A stretch of DNA of 7,378 nucleotides, from positions 1-7,378 of the forward strand of contig CAZGNA010000135.1 in assembly GCA_964526945.1 (NCBI GenBank), given 5' to 3'. Under the pieces are notes generated by a model, which was not told the DNA's origin, did no database searches, and saw nothing but the letters and a program-made list of their open reading frames with translations. Both the position numbers and the translations under genes were made by a program. Shown here piece by piece: positions 1-6,069 of the stretch. Numbering within the stretch: position 1 is the stretch's first letter; each line of letters begins with the position of its first letter. The stretch is from Fervidifonticultor sp964526945 (GTDB lineage: Bacteria > Sysuimicrobiota > Sysuimicrobiia > Sysuimicrobiales > Humicultoraceae).

Positions 1-298
1 CCGCGGTGAGCGCGCGGCCGGAGAGGTGCACGGTCCGGGGCGTCAGGCCGGCGTCGCGCAGCAGCCGCTCCACCGCGGCCACCGCGGCGGCGCCATCGGC
101 CGCCCACACCGCGCACCGCGTCTCGAGGCAGTAGGTGCCGTCGCGAAACCGCGCCGGCGGGACGAGCGTGGCGCGCACGACGGCGGGCGTGGCCTGCCGC
201 GCGCGCTCCACCTCCTCGCCGACGCGGGCGATGTCGCCGCTGGTCGGCAGGCCCTGCAGGGCGATCTCGGCGATGACCTCGAATGGCCTGTCCGTCAC
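1..298 (-). CDS. Hypothetical protein, 3' part beyond left edge
   Basis: An open frame of 99 codons begins at a GTG (298-296) and runs off the left end without a stop. The start is supported by a GGAGG on the minus strand (plus-strand CCTCC at 306-310), 7 nt away. The protein begins VTDRPFEVIAEIALQGLP. It then has a charged helix-like stretch (about residues 22-36), a segment with two cysteines (TYCLETRCAVW, about 58-68), an alanine-rich helix (about 70-85) and TPRTVHLSGRAL near the edge. No signal peptide or membrane segment is visible. The alternation suggests a small alpha/beta fold, but I do not recognise the family. It lies 45 nt downstream of the Nfu N-domain gene in the same direction, so the two are probably co-transcribed. 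Coding is supported by codon bias and the ribosome site; function is unknown. Confidence 0.6.
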   Translation of the reverse strand, partial: MTDRPFEVIAEIALQGLPTSGDIARVGEEVERARQATPAVVRATLVPPARFRDGTYCLETRCAVWAADGAAAVAAVERLLRDAGLTPRTVHLSGRALTA

Positions 299-343
299 AC
301 CGATCCCTCCGTCTCCGTGGGCGTGGTGGCCGGCGCGCGGCCT

Positions 344-622
344 TCAGCCGGCGAAGTGCTCGCGGATCGCGGCCTGCGCCGCGTCGACGATCTCCTCCCA
401 CGCGGCCGAAGGGTCGCGCGTCACCGTCAGGAAGTCGTTCAGCAGGAACACCTGCACCACGCCGGGAATCGCCAGCAGCCGCGCCGCCAGCGGGTGCCCC
501 GCGGCCTCCTGGGGCGAGCGGAAGGTCTGGCTGCGGCCTTCCGTCAGCCGCCGGTTCAGCACGAACTTCATGGCGTTGACGTTCGGCGTGGGCTGGATCT
601 CGATCCGTACCGGGTCCGTCAC
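344..622 (-). CDS. Stand-alone Nfu/NifU N-terminal domain protein
   Basis: A 92-residue protein that fits the scaffold protein Nfu/NifU N-terminal family along its whole length. Family marks visible are QPTPNVNAMKF (residues 10-20), a central SPQEAAGHPLAARLL segment (36-50), and GVVQVFLLNDFLTVTR (54-69) followed by a W (75) and a C-terminal helix. In full-length Nfu proteins this domain precedes a CxxC domain that carries an Fe-S cluster. That domain and any cysteine pair are absent here, so direct cluster binding is unlikely; a role in iron-sulfur handling or protein contact is inference. The GTG start at 622 has AGGAGG on the minus strand (plus-strand CCTCCT 628-633) 5 nt away. The open frame reaches back to 1066, but there it only mirrors the upstream gene. 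It sits between the MNT/HEPN-like gene and a hypothetical gene, all leftward. Confidence 0.82.
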   Translation of the reverse strand: MTDPVRIEIQPTPNVNAMKFVLNRRLTEGRSQTFRSPQEAAGHPLAARLLAIPGVVQVFLLNDFLTVTRDPSAAWEEIVDAAQAAIREHFAG

Positions 623-753
623 ACAGACCTCCTGCGCCCGGACGCCGGCGCCCCGCGCGCCGGCGCGTGCTGCGCGCTGCGCGCGCCGCAGGTGGTGTTC
701 GCGTTGCACCCGGCCGGTTCCTTGGGCGCCGGCCGGCGGGGTGCCGGTCCGCC
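623..753. other. GC-rich spacer with hairpins
   Basis: This 131-bp gap between two leftward genes carries no convincing ORF. It contains an 8-bp inverted repeat, CCGGCCGG at 710-717 and again at 729-736, enclosing an 11-nt loop, just after the stop of the upstream gene. It also holds a 12-bp perfect palindrome CGCGCCGGCGCG at 656-667 and alternating GC runs around 670-688. No T-tract follows any of these on the minus strand, so a classical intrinsic terminator is not shown. They may only reflect base composition, or may separate the two transcripts. Confidence 0.4.
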
Positions 754-1650
754 TCAATGGACGTGCGCGTCGCCCCCGGGGACCTCGCAGAACCACGCGG
801 CCTGCCGGGCGAACGCCACCATGGCGGGCAGGAAGCCGCGGATGCGCGCGGCCAGCCGCTCGGCCGAGAGCAGGCCGGTGGACGTCAGCACCTGCCAGCG
901 CACTTCCACCATCGACGCCAGCTCCAGGGCCAGGTCCATGGGCAACAGCGCCTGGTCGGCCAGCGGCAGGAAGACCTGCCAGCGCCGCGGGGGCCGTTCC
1001 AGGTCGAAGATGCTGAGCATCGCCTTGGCGATGCCGGTGGCCGCGCCCGCCCCGTTGCTGAACCACCCGAGCACCTGCGCCAGCCGGTCGGCGTCGCGGC
1101 CGGCGGCCTCGGCGTCGCGCGTCAGCGTCTCGAGGACGCTGGACGACGCCAGCAGACGGCCCAACCGCCAGCCGATGCGCAGCGGGTCGAGGGACTTGGG
1201 TGGCTGGGGCAGCAGGGCCTCGGCCCGGGCGGGCTGGGCGAGCCCCAGCGACCGGGCCTGCAGGATGGCGATGCGGGCCTCCTGCAACAGCTGCGGCCGT
1301 TCCGCCTCCAGGCGGGCCCGGGTGCGCGCCGCGAACGCCTCGCGCGTGGCGGGATCGTTGTCGACCAGCAGCGCGCCGGCGGTCAACACCTCGTAGATCA
1401 CGGGCAGGATGTGGGTGTTGAGGGCAGCCGGCATCAGGATGCCCGGGAGCGGGCCCAGCGGGTTCTGCTCCGAGAGCCGCTCCAGGTACCCGCGCACGTC
1501 GTCCTCGTCAGCGTCGTCGGGGAAGAGCAGCGCCAGCTCGATGTCGGTGTCGGGAAAACTGGGCCCGGGTGGATAGCGGCCGTAGACGTAGACCGCAGCC
1601 ACCTCGTCCTCGCCCTCGAAGAACGCCTTCAGGTGATGGAGTGCTTCCAC
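754..1650 (-). CDS. Fused MNT nucleotidyltransferase / HEPN (HepT)-like protein, degenerate motifs
   Basis: A 298-residue soluble protein. Residues 1-130 resemble the minimal nucleotidyltransferase (MNT/MntA) fold: YVYGRYPPGP (21-30) stands where the family has a G-S-x-x-x-G loop, and PDTDIELALL (33-42) stands where it has the metal-binding D-x-D. A later segment, VIYEVLTAGALLVD (84-97), also fits. Residues about 155-290 are helical and resemble HepT/DUF86 HEPN proteins; ELASMVEVRWQVLT (243-256) lines up with the family's R-N-x-x-x-H RNase motif. The Ser of the first motif is Arg25, the second Asp is Glu38, and the HEPN Asn and His are Trp252 and Thr256, so catalysis by either half is doubtful. 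In typical systems the two halves are separate antitoxin and toxin genes. The GTG start at 1650 was chosen because GGAGAG (plus-strand CTCTCC 1656-1661) lies 5 nt away and homology begins here; the open frame to 1884 has no such support. Family assignment is from pattern recognition only. Confidence 0.65.
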   Translation of the reverse strand: MEALHHLKAFFEGEDEVAAVYVYGRYPPGPSFPDTDIELALLFPDDADEDDVRGYLERLSEQNPLGPLPGILMPAALNTHILPVIYEVLTAGALLVDNDPATREAFAARTRARLEAERPQLLQEARIAILQARSLGLAQPARAEALLPQPPKSLDPLRIGWRLGRLLASSSVLETLTRDAEAAGRDADRLAQVLGWFSNGAGAATGIAKAMLSIFDLERPPRRWQVFLPLADQALLPMDLALELASMVEVRWQVLTSTGLLSAERLAARIRGFLPAMVAFARQAAWFCEVPGGDAHVH

Positions 1651-1787
1651 CGGTACTCTCCGGCGCGGCGGTGCACCCGACGCGCCCGACGCCTTCTGCG
1701 GGACTCTTTTCGTGCGCGGCGGACGGCGCCCTGCTGCCGGTACCCGGATGGCTCGACCCCGACGTCCGTCGCGGCAGGGGAGCTGCG

Positions 1788-1815
1788 CCCGCAGGCCTTC
1801 GGTCCTGCCCGCAGG
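1788..1815 (+). promoter_or_regulatory. Direct repeats CCCGCAGG, candidate activator site
   Basis: CCCGCAGG occurs at 1788-1795 and 1808-1815, exactly 20 bp apart, so both copies face nearly the same side of the helix. The second copy ends 3 bp before the -35 box. Such placement suits a dimeric transcription activator or repressor of the cox operon. The same stretch can fold as a TTCG-capped hairpin, so a purely structural origin is possible. No regulator can be named. Confidence 0.35.
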
Positions 1816-1818
1816 AGT

Positions 1819-1847
1819 TTGGCATCCGCGGCGCCAATTGGTACACT
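1819..1847 (+). promoter_or_regulatory. Sigma70-type promoter of the cox operon
   Basis: The -35 box TTGGCA (1819-1824) matches TTGACA at five of six positions. After exactly 17 bp comes the -10 box TACACT (1842-1847), four of six matches to TATAAT. Transcription would begin near 1854, giving a leader of about 33 nt before the coxB ATG at 1887. The spacer contains the 8-bp palindrome CCAATTGG (1834-1841), which could be an operator half overlapping the promoter. This is the most AT-rich stretch in the spacer. Confidence 0.6.
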
Positions 1848-1886
1848 TGTCGCATGATCCCAGATCGCTGACCGAGGTTGGCACGC

Positions 1887-2726
1887 ATGCCCATCCCCAC
1901 CCACGCCGACGAGCGCCGCACGGCGGCCAAGGTCGCGGCGCTGATCTTCGCCACCATGGCCGCGGGCGTGGCGTTCACGCTCTACGCCCGTGGCCGCTGG
2001 TGGCTGCCGCCGGTCGCGTCGGCGCACGGCGCGCTCGTCGACCGCCTCTTCTACAGCACGCTGTGGATCACCGGCGCCATCTTCGTCCTGGTGCACGCGT
2101 TCCTGGGGTACCTGGTGTGGCGGCACGGCGCCCGGGGGGACGCGCGGGCCGCGCACTGGCACGAGCACCCGCGGCTGGAGCTCACCTACACCCTCGTGCC
2201 GGCCGTGGGGCTGGCCGTGATGGTCTCGATGAGCGGCGTGGTGTGGTCGAAGATCCACCGCGCGCCCCCGGCCGACGCCATAGCGGTCGAAGTCCGCGGC
2301 GAGCAGTTCGCCTGGCAGTTCCGCTACCCCGGCCCCGACGGGCGGTTCGGGCGGACGGACCCGAAGCTCATCGACCTGCGGCGGAACCCCTGGGGGCTCG
2401 ACCCCGCCGACCCGGCCGCGGCCGACGACATCGTCACCCGCGACCTCCACCTGGTGGTGGATCGCCCGGTGCGCGTGCGGGTGCGGGCCCGCGATGTGAT
2501 CCACAGCTTCTTCGTCGCCGAATTCCGGGTCAAACAGGACGCGGTGCCCGGCATGACCGTGGAGACCTGGTTCGTCCCCACGAAGGCCGGCGTCTACGAG
2601 ATCGCCTGCGCCGAGCTGTGCGGCGTCGGCCACTACGTGATGCGCGGCCGGGTGATCGTCGAGAGCCCCGACGCGTTCCAGGCGTGGCTGGGCCAGCAGA
2701 AACCGGCCCTGCCCCCGGCGCAGTAG
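1887..2726 (+). CDS. coxB: Cytochrome c oxidase subunit II (CuA)
   Basis: Subunit II takes electrons from cytochrome c through the binuclear CuA centre and passes them to heme a in subunit I. The 279-residue product has hydrophobic segments at about 15-34, 55-77 and 100-122, so the first may be an uncleaved anchor or signal-like helix ahead of the two usual membrane helices. The outer domain has the aromatic region EQFAWQFRYPG (139-149) and a full CuA ligand set: H206, then C241, E243, C245, H249 and M252 (CAELCGVGHYVM). The H-to-C distance of 35 residues is canonical. An insertion of about 35 residues (151-186) separates the aromatic strand from the next beta strand. There is no C-terminal cytochrome c domain. 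ATG at 1887 is preferred: GAGG (1874-1877) lies 9 nt upstream, whereas the in-frame TTG at 1878 abuts that site. It is the first gene of the operon. Confidence 0.95.
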   Translation: MPIPTHADERRTAAKVAALIFATMAAGVAFTLYARGRWWLPPVASAHGALVDRLFYSTLWITGAIFVLVHAFLGYLVWRHGARGDARAAHWHEHPRLELTYTLVPAVGLAVMVSMSGVVWSKIHRAPPADAIAVEVRGEQFAWQFRYPGPDGRFGRTDPKLIDLRRNPWGLDPADPAAADDIVTRDLHLVVDRPVRVRVRARDVIHSFFVAEFRVKQDAVPGMTVETWFVPTKAGVYEIACAELCGVGHYVMRGRVIVESPDAFQAWLGQQKPALPPAQ

Positions 2727-2757
2727 CGCCCATCCCTCGCGTGAGGAGTCGGCACCG

Positions 2758-4557
2758 ATGAGTACCCCGCACGCCGCGGCCACCACCGAGCACGTCGAGC
2801 ACGAGCTGGGCTTCTTCCGCAAGTACATCTTCAGCCTCGACCACAAGATCATCGGCATCCAGTACCTGCTGACGTCGATGGTGATGGCGCTGATCGGCGG
2901 GGTGCTGGCCATGCTGATCCGGCTGCAGCTGGGGTTCCCCGGGTGGCGCTGGCCCGAACTGCAGGCGCTGATGCCGGGCGGCTTCCAGAACGGGGTGCTG
3001 AAGCCCGACTTCTACCTGGCGCTGGTCACCATGCACGGCACCATCATGATCTTCTTCGTGCTGACCACGGCGCTGTCGGGGGGGTTTGGCAACTTCCTGA
3101 TCCCGCTGCAGATCGGCGCCCGGGACATGGCGTTCCCCTTCATGAACGCCCTCTCCTACTGGCTGTACCCGCCGGCGGTGGTCCTGCTGCTGGCGGCGTT
3201 CGTCGTGACCGGCGGCGCGCCCGGCACGGGCTGGACCGCCTACCCGCCGCTGTCGGCCATCCCGCAGGCCGCGCCGGGGGCGGGCCTGGGGCAGACGCTG
3301 TGGCTGCTGAGCCTGGTCGTGCTGATCCTGGCCTTCCTGTTCGGCGGCTTGAACTACATCACCACGGTCCTCCAGCTGCGGGCGCGGGGCATGTCCATGC
3401 TGCGCCTGCCGCTGACGATCTGGGCCATGTTCATCACGGCGCTGCTCATGCTGCTCTCGTTCCCGGTGCTGACGGCGGCGGTGATCATGCTGCTGTTCGA
3501 CCGGCTGGCCGGGACCAGCTTCTTCGTGCCGGAGGTGGTGGTGGGCGGGCAGCTGCTGTCGCACACCGGCGGGAACCCCATCCTCTGGCAGCACCTGTTC
3601 TGGTTCCTGGGGCATCCCGAGGTCTACGTGCTCATCCTGCCGCCGATGGGCATGGTCTCGGACATCCTGGCGGCCAACAGCCGCAAGCCCATCTTCGGCT
3701 ACCCGTTCATGGTGGGGTCCATGGCGGCGATCGGCATCCTGTCGTTCCTGGTCTGGGGCCACCACATGTACACCAGCGGCATGCACCCCCTGGTCGGCAT
3801 GGCCTTCATGACCACCACCCTGGCCATCGCCGTGCCCTCAGCCGTGAAGACGTTCAACTGGCTGGCGACGCTGTGGCGGGCCCGCATCCGGTTCACCCCG
3901 GCCATGCTCTTCGCCATCGGCTTCGTCTCCCTGTTCGTCACGGGCGGGCTCACCGGGGTCTTCCTGGCCCAGCCGCCGGTGGACATCCAGATGCACGACA
4001 CCTACTTCGTGGTGGCACACTTCCACTTCGTGATGGCCAGCGCCGCCATGTTCGGCGTCTTCGCCGGCCTCTACCACTGGTTCCCCAAGATGTTCGGCCG
4101 AATGCTGAACGAGCGGTTGGGCCGTCTGCACTTCTGGCTGACGTTCGTCGGCATCTACGCCACGTTCTTCCCCATGCACTTCCTGGGCTTCGCGGGCGTC
4201 ACCCGCCGCTACTACGCGTACCAGCTGTTCGAGCGCCTGCGCGACGTCCAGCCCCTCAACACCGCCATCTCCATCGCGGCGTTCGGGCTGGGCCTGGCAC
4301 AGCTGCTGTTCATCGCCAACTTCGTCTACAGCCTGTTCTGGGGTCCGCGGGCCGAGCGCAACCCATGGCGGGCCACGACCCTGGAGTGGCAGGCGCCGTC
4401 GCCCCCACCCCACGGCAACTGGGGCGCCGTCGAGCCCGAGGTGCACCGGTGGGCCTACGACTACAGCGTTCCCGGCGCTCCCGAGGACTTCATCCCCCAG
4501 ACCACACCGGCCGCGGCGGTCGCCGCGCCGGCCCGCGGGCACGGAGGGCACGGGTAG
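2758..4557 (+). CDS. coxA: Cytochrome c oxidase subunit I, A1 heme-copper oxidase
   Basis: Catalytic subunit: reduces O2 to water at heme a3-CuB and pumps protons. The 599 residues carry about twelve or more membrane helices. Visible ligands are H93 and H423 (heme a), H421 (heme a3, in VVAHFHF), and H286, H335 and H336 (CuB, in GHPEVY and WGHHM). Y290 is the residue that cross-links to H286. The GHPEVY motif with E288 places it in type A1. D-channel residues N112, D123 and N130 (GGFGN, IGARDMAFPFMN) and K-channel K364 (IAVPSAVKTFNW) are kept, so full proton pumping is expected. The C-terminus is an Ala/Pro tail ending GHGGHG. ATG at 2758 has GAGGAG (2743-2748) 9 nt upstream. It follows coxB by 31 nt. 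A CuA-bearing partner makes it a cytochrome c oxidase, not a quinol oxidase. Confidence 0.98.
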   Translation: MSTPHAAATTEHVEHELGFFRKYIFSLDHKIIGIQYLLTSMVMALIGGVLAMLIRLQLGFPGWRWPELQALMPGGFQNGVLKPDFYLALVTMHGTIMIFFVLTTALSGGFGNFLIPLQIGARDMAFPFMNALSYWLYPPAVVLLLAAFVVTGGAPGTGWTAYPPLSAIPQAAPGAGLGQTLWLLSLVVLILAFLFGGLNYITTVLQLRARGMSMLRLPLTIWAMFITALLMLLSFPVLTAAVIMLLFDRLAGTSFFVPEVVVGGQLLSHTGGNPILWQHLFWFLGHPEVYVLILPPMGMVSDILAANSRKPIFGYPFMVGSMAAIGILSFLVWGHHMYTSGMHPLVGMAFMTTTLAIAVPSAVKTFNWLATLWRARIRFTPAMLFAIGFVSLFVTGGLTGVFLAQPPVDIQMHDTYFVVAHFHFVMASAAMFGVFAGLYHWFPKMFGRMLNERLGRLHFWLTFVGIYATFFPMHFLGFAGVTRRYYAYQLFERLRDVQPLNTAISIAAFGLGLAQLLFIANFVYSLFWGPRAERNPWRATTLEWQAPSPPPHGNWGAVEPEVHRWAYDYSVPGAPEDFIPQTTPAAAVAAPARGHGGHG

Positions 4558-4580
4558 TGGCGCACCGGGAGGATCCACCC

Positions 4581-4700
4581 GTGACGGCCTCTCTCGCCAG
4601 CACGAGCGCCAGCGGGACGGTAGCGCACGTCGTGGCGGGCCCGCGGAGCCGTGACGGCAGACCCACGCGCCGCCATCGGCGCGCAGCAGCGGGTGGATAG
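4581..4700 (+). CDS. Possible small ORF between coxA and coxC-like gene
   Basis: A 39-codon frame begins at GTG 4581 with GGGAGG 8 nt upstream and ends TAG at 4698-4700, three bases before the next GTG start, an arrangement that would allow translational coupling. The product begins VTASLASTSASGTVAHVV and ends in a basic RPTRRHRRAAAGG tail; no membrane helix or known motif is seen. Third-position G/C use is about 77% (30 of 39 codons), lower than in the flanking cox genes. It may be a leader peptide, a tiny operon-specific protein or merely a chance frame. It explains the unusually long 146-bp gap after coxA. Confidence 0.3.
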   Translation: MTASLASTSASGTVAHVVAGPRSRDGRPTRRHRRAAAGG

Positions 4701-4703
4701 GCC

Positions 4704-5342
4704 GTGAGCGCGCTCCAGACCCTGGACAAACCGCGATCCGACCGTCCGCCCCCGCACGGGCCCGCGGCCGGCGAGGGACCCGGGCGTGGTCCGGGCGACG
4801 GCGTACCCGCGCTGCAGCCGGCGCGCGTGGCCACCTGGCTGCTGGTGGGCATCGTGACCATCCTGTTCGCGTCGTTCAGCAGCACGTACCTGGCCCGCCG
4901 GGCCCTGGCCGACTGGCGGCCGGTGGCGATGCCGCCGATCCTCTGGGTCAACACCGCGCTGCTGGTGGCCAGCAGCGCTGCGCTGGAGATCGCGCGCCGA
5001 GCCGCAACCCGCGGCCGGGGAGCGGTGGCGCGGCGGGCGACGGCGGCGGCTGCGGGGCTGGGGGCGGGATTCCTGGTCGGGCAGGTGATGGCCTGGCGGG
5101 CGCTGGTGGCCGCCGGCGTCTACCTGGCGACGAACCCCCACAGCGACTTCTTCTACCTGTTGACGGGCGTCCACGGCCTGCACCTGGCGGGCGGGCTCGT
5201 GGCCCTGGGCTACGCGTGGTGGCGCGCAGGCCAGGTCGCGGTGCGCGCGGCGCTGGCGACGACCCTGACGACGGTCGCGGTGTACTGGCACTTCGTGGAC
5301 GTGCTGTGGCTGTACCTGCTGGTGATCCTGTTCTGGGCGTAG
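4704..5342 (+). CDS. Divergent cytochrome c oxidase subunit III-like protein
   Basis: A 212-residue, five-helix membrane protein of the heme-copper oxidase subunit III family. Residues 1-40 are a Pro/Gly-rich cytoplasmic-looking extension. Membrane segments lie at about 43-63, 79-97, 115-138, 149-171 and 187-210. The family signature appears in PHSDFFYLLTGVHGLHLAGG (145-164) and YWHFVDVLWLYLL (194-206). In the first helix, WLLVGIVTILFASF (45-58) lies where typical subunit III has S-E-x-x-F-F, so the conserved carboxylate is missing. The GTG start at 4704 has a GGTGGA (4692-4697) 6 nt upstream. A second, more typical subunit III gene follows; the pair probably occupies the subunit III side of the complex, each contributing a five-helix protein, or one is an assembly or regulatory variant. 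Family assignment is firm; role of the split pair is inferred. Confidence 0.85.
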   Translation: MSALQTLDKPRSDRPPPHGPAAGEGPGRGPGDGVPALQPARVATWLLVGIVTILFASFSSTYLARRALADWRPVAMPPILWVNTALLVASSAALEIARRAATRGRGAVARRATAAAAGLGAGFLVGQVMAWRALVAAGVYLATNPHSDFFYLLTGVHGLHLAGGLVALGYAWWRAGQVAVRAALATTLTTVAVYWHFVDVLWLYLLVILFWA

Positions 5343-5431
5343 ATCGGCGGGGCACCGCCCGCGGCGGGTGGCACGGGAGCGGGCGCCCTGGCGGCGGCAG
5401 CGCCCGGGCAGGCGCCCAGTGCTCGTGGGCG

Positions 5432-5437
5432 AGGAGG
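5432..5437 (+). promoter_or_regulatory. Ribosome binding site that fixes the second coxC start
   Basis: AGGAGG stands 5 nt before the GTG at 5443. The open frame extends in phase back to 5368, but the added 25 residues are Arg/Pro-rich, unlike subunit III, and the upstream start at 5368 lacks comparable spacing, so initiation at 5443 is preferred. Confidence 0.75.
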
Positions 5438-5442
5438 AGACC

Positions 5443-6057
5443 GTGAGCGCAGGAGAGCATCGCACCACGCTGACAGCCGAGTGGGGCGGCGGTCAGTCGC
5501 CCTTCGCGGTGGGCTGGCCGAAGTTCATGATGTGGCTGTTTTTGATCTCCGACACCCTGACGTTCGCGGGCCTGCTGACCGGGTATGGCGCCATGCGGCT
5601 GACGCTCGGCCGGTGGGTGCACCAGTTCGAGATCTTCAACATCGGGCTCGTCAGCCTCATGACGTTCATCCTCATCTGCAGCAGCGCCACCATGGCGGTT
5701 GCCGTAGGCGCCGCCCGGGCCGGCGACCGGCCCCGGGTGCTGCGGTACCTGCTGCTGACGGTCCTGGGCGGCCTGTTCTTCCTGGGCGCCCAGGCCTACG
5801 AGTGGACGCACTTCATTGGCGAGGGGGCGCGCCTGTTCACCAACCCCTGGGGCATCCCGCAGTTCTCGGCGACGTTCTTCATCATCACCGGGTTCCACGG
5901 CGGGCACGTGACGGCAGGGGTGATCTACCTGCTGCTCACCGCCCTGCGCTGGCGGCGCGGGACGATCCAGCCGGAGAGCGTGGAGATCGCCGGGCTGTAC
6001 TGGCACTTCGTGGACCTGGTCTGGGTCTTCATCTTCACGCTGCTGTACCTGATCTAG
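5443..6057 (+). CDS. coxC: Cytochrome c oxidase subunit III
   Basis: A 204-residue five-helix subunit III, which stabilises subunit I and helps keep proton uptake into the D channel efficient. The first helix reads WLFLISDTLTFAGLL (31-45), with D37 in place of the usual Glu of the S-E-x-x-F-F motif. Further marks are FFLGAQAYEWTHFI (112-125), FFIITGFHGGHVTAGV (145-160) and LYWHFVDLVWVFIF (185-198). The length matches five-helix bacterial subunit III without the two extra N-terminal helices of the mitochondrial type. The gap after the preceding subunit III-like gene is 100 nt and the next gene starts 12 nt downstream. It is the more canonical of the two tandem copies and likely the principal subunit III. 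Confidence 0.93.
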   Translation: MSAGEHRTTLTAEWGGGQSPFAVGWPKFMMWLFLISDTLTFAGLLTGYGAMRLTLGRWVHQFEIFNIGLVSLMTFILICSSATMAVAVGAARAGDRPRVLRYLLLTVLGGLFFLGAQAYEWTHFIGEGARLFTNPWGIPQFSATFFIITGFHGGHVTAGVIYLLLTALRWRRGTIQPESVEIAGLYWHFVDLVWVFIFTLLYLI

Positions 6058-6069
6058 CGGAGGGACGCC

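Larger units (their letters stand above)
1651..1886. other. Divergent intergenic regulatory region
   Basis: This 236-bp spacer lies between the leftward MNT/HEPN-like gene and the rightward cox operon. It holds the cox promoter (1819-1847), two direct CCCGCAGG repeats (1788-1795, 1808-1815) and one inverted copy, CTGCGGG at 1696-1702. It also contains a short hairpin with a C(TTCG)G tetraloop (GCAGGCC 1791-1797, GTCCTGC 1802-1808, one mismatch). I found no convincing sigma70 promoter for the leftward gene and no credible small gene. Confidence 0.55.

Noticed and set aside
291..624. Repeated GTCCGTCACAC at the starts of the two leftward small genes
   Set aside because: An 11-base match that encodes the shared V-T-D opening next to each GTG start; similarity does not extend into the proteins, so it is probably chance or a shared start context.
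26..1396. Long plus-strand open frames over the left third
   Set aside because: They lie antisense to three leftward genes with ribosome sites and family matches; their products are Arg/Ala/Pro-rich compositional shadows typical of high-GC DNA.
1651..1880. Sigma70 promoter for the leftward gene
   Set aside because: I looked for paired -35/-10 boxes on the minus strand; the only TTGGCG (around 1834-1839) has no acceptable -10 at 16-18 bp.
1651..1884. N-terminal extension of the MNT/HEPN-like gene to 1884
   Set aside because: It would run through the cox promoter and encodes an Arg/Pro-rich stretch without similarity; GTG 1650 has a GGAGAG site at good distance.
1878..1886. TTG at 1878 as the coxB start
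   Set aside because: The only Shine-Dalgarno-like GAGG (1874-1877) directly abuts it; ATG 1887 has workable 9-nt spacing.
2530..3786. Long minus-strand frames opposite coxB and coxA
   Set aside because: The translations are His/Gln/Arg-rich low-complexity text mirroring the membrane-protein codons of coxA; no start signal or family match.
2943..4700. 585-codon alternate plus-strand frame inside coxA
   Set aside because: Overlaps the whole of coxA in another phase; only its last 39 codons, which lie past the coxA stop, were kept as a weak small-ORF candidate.
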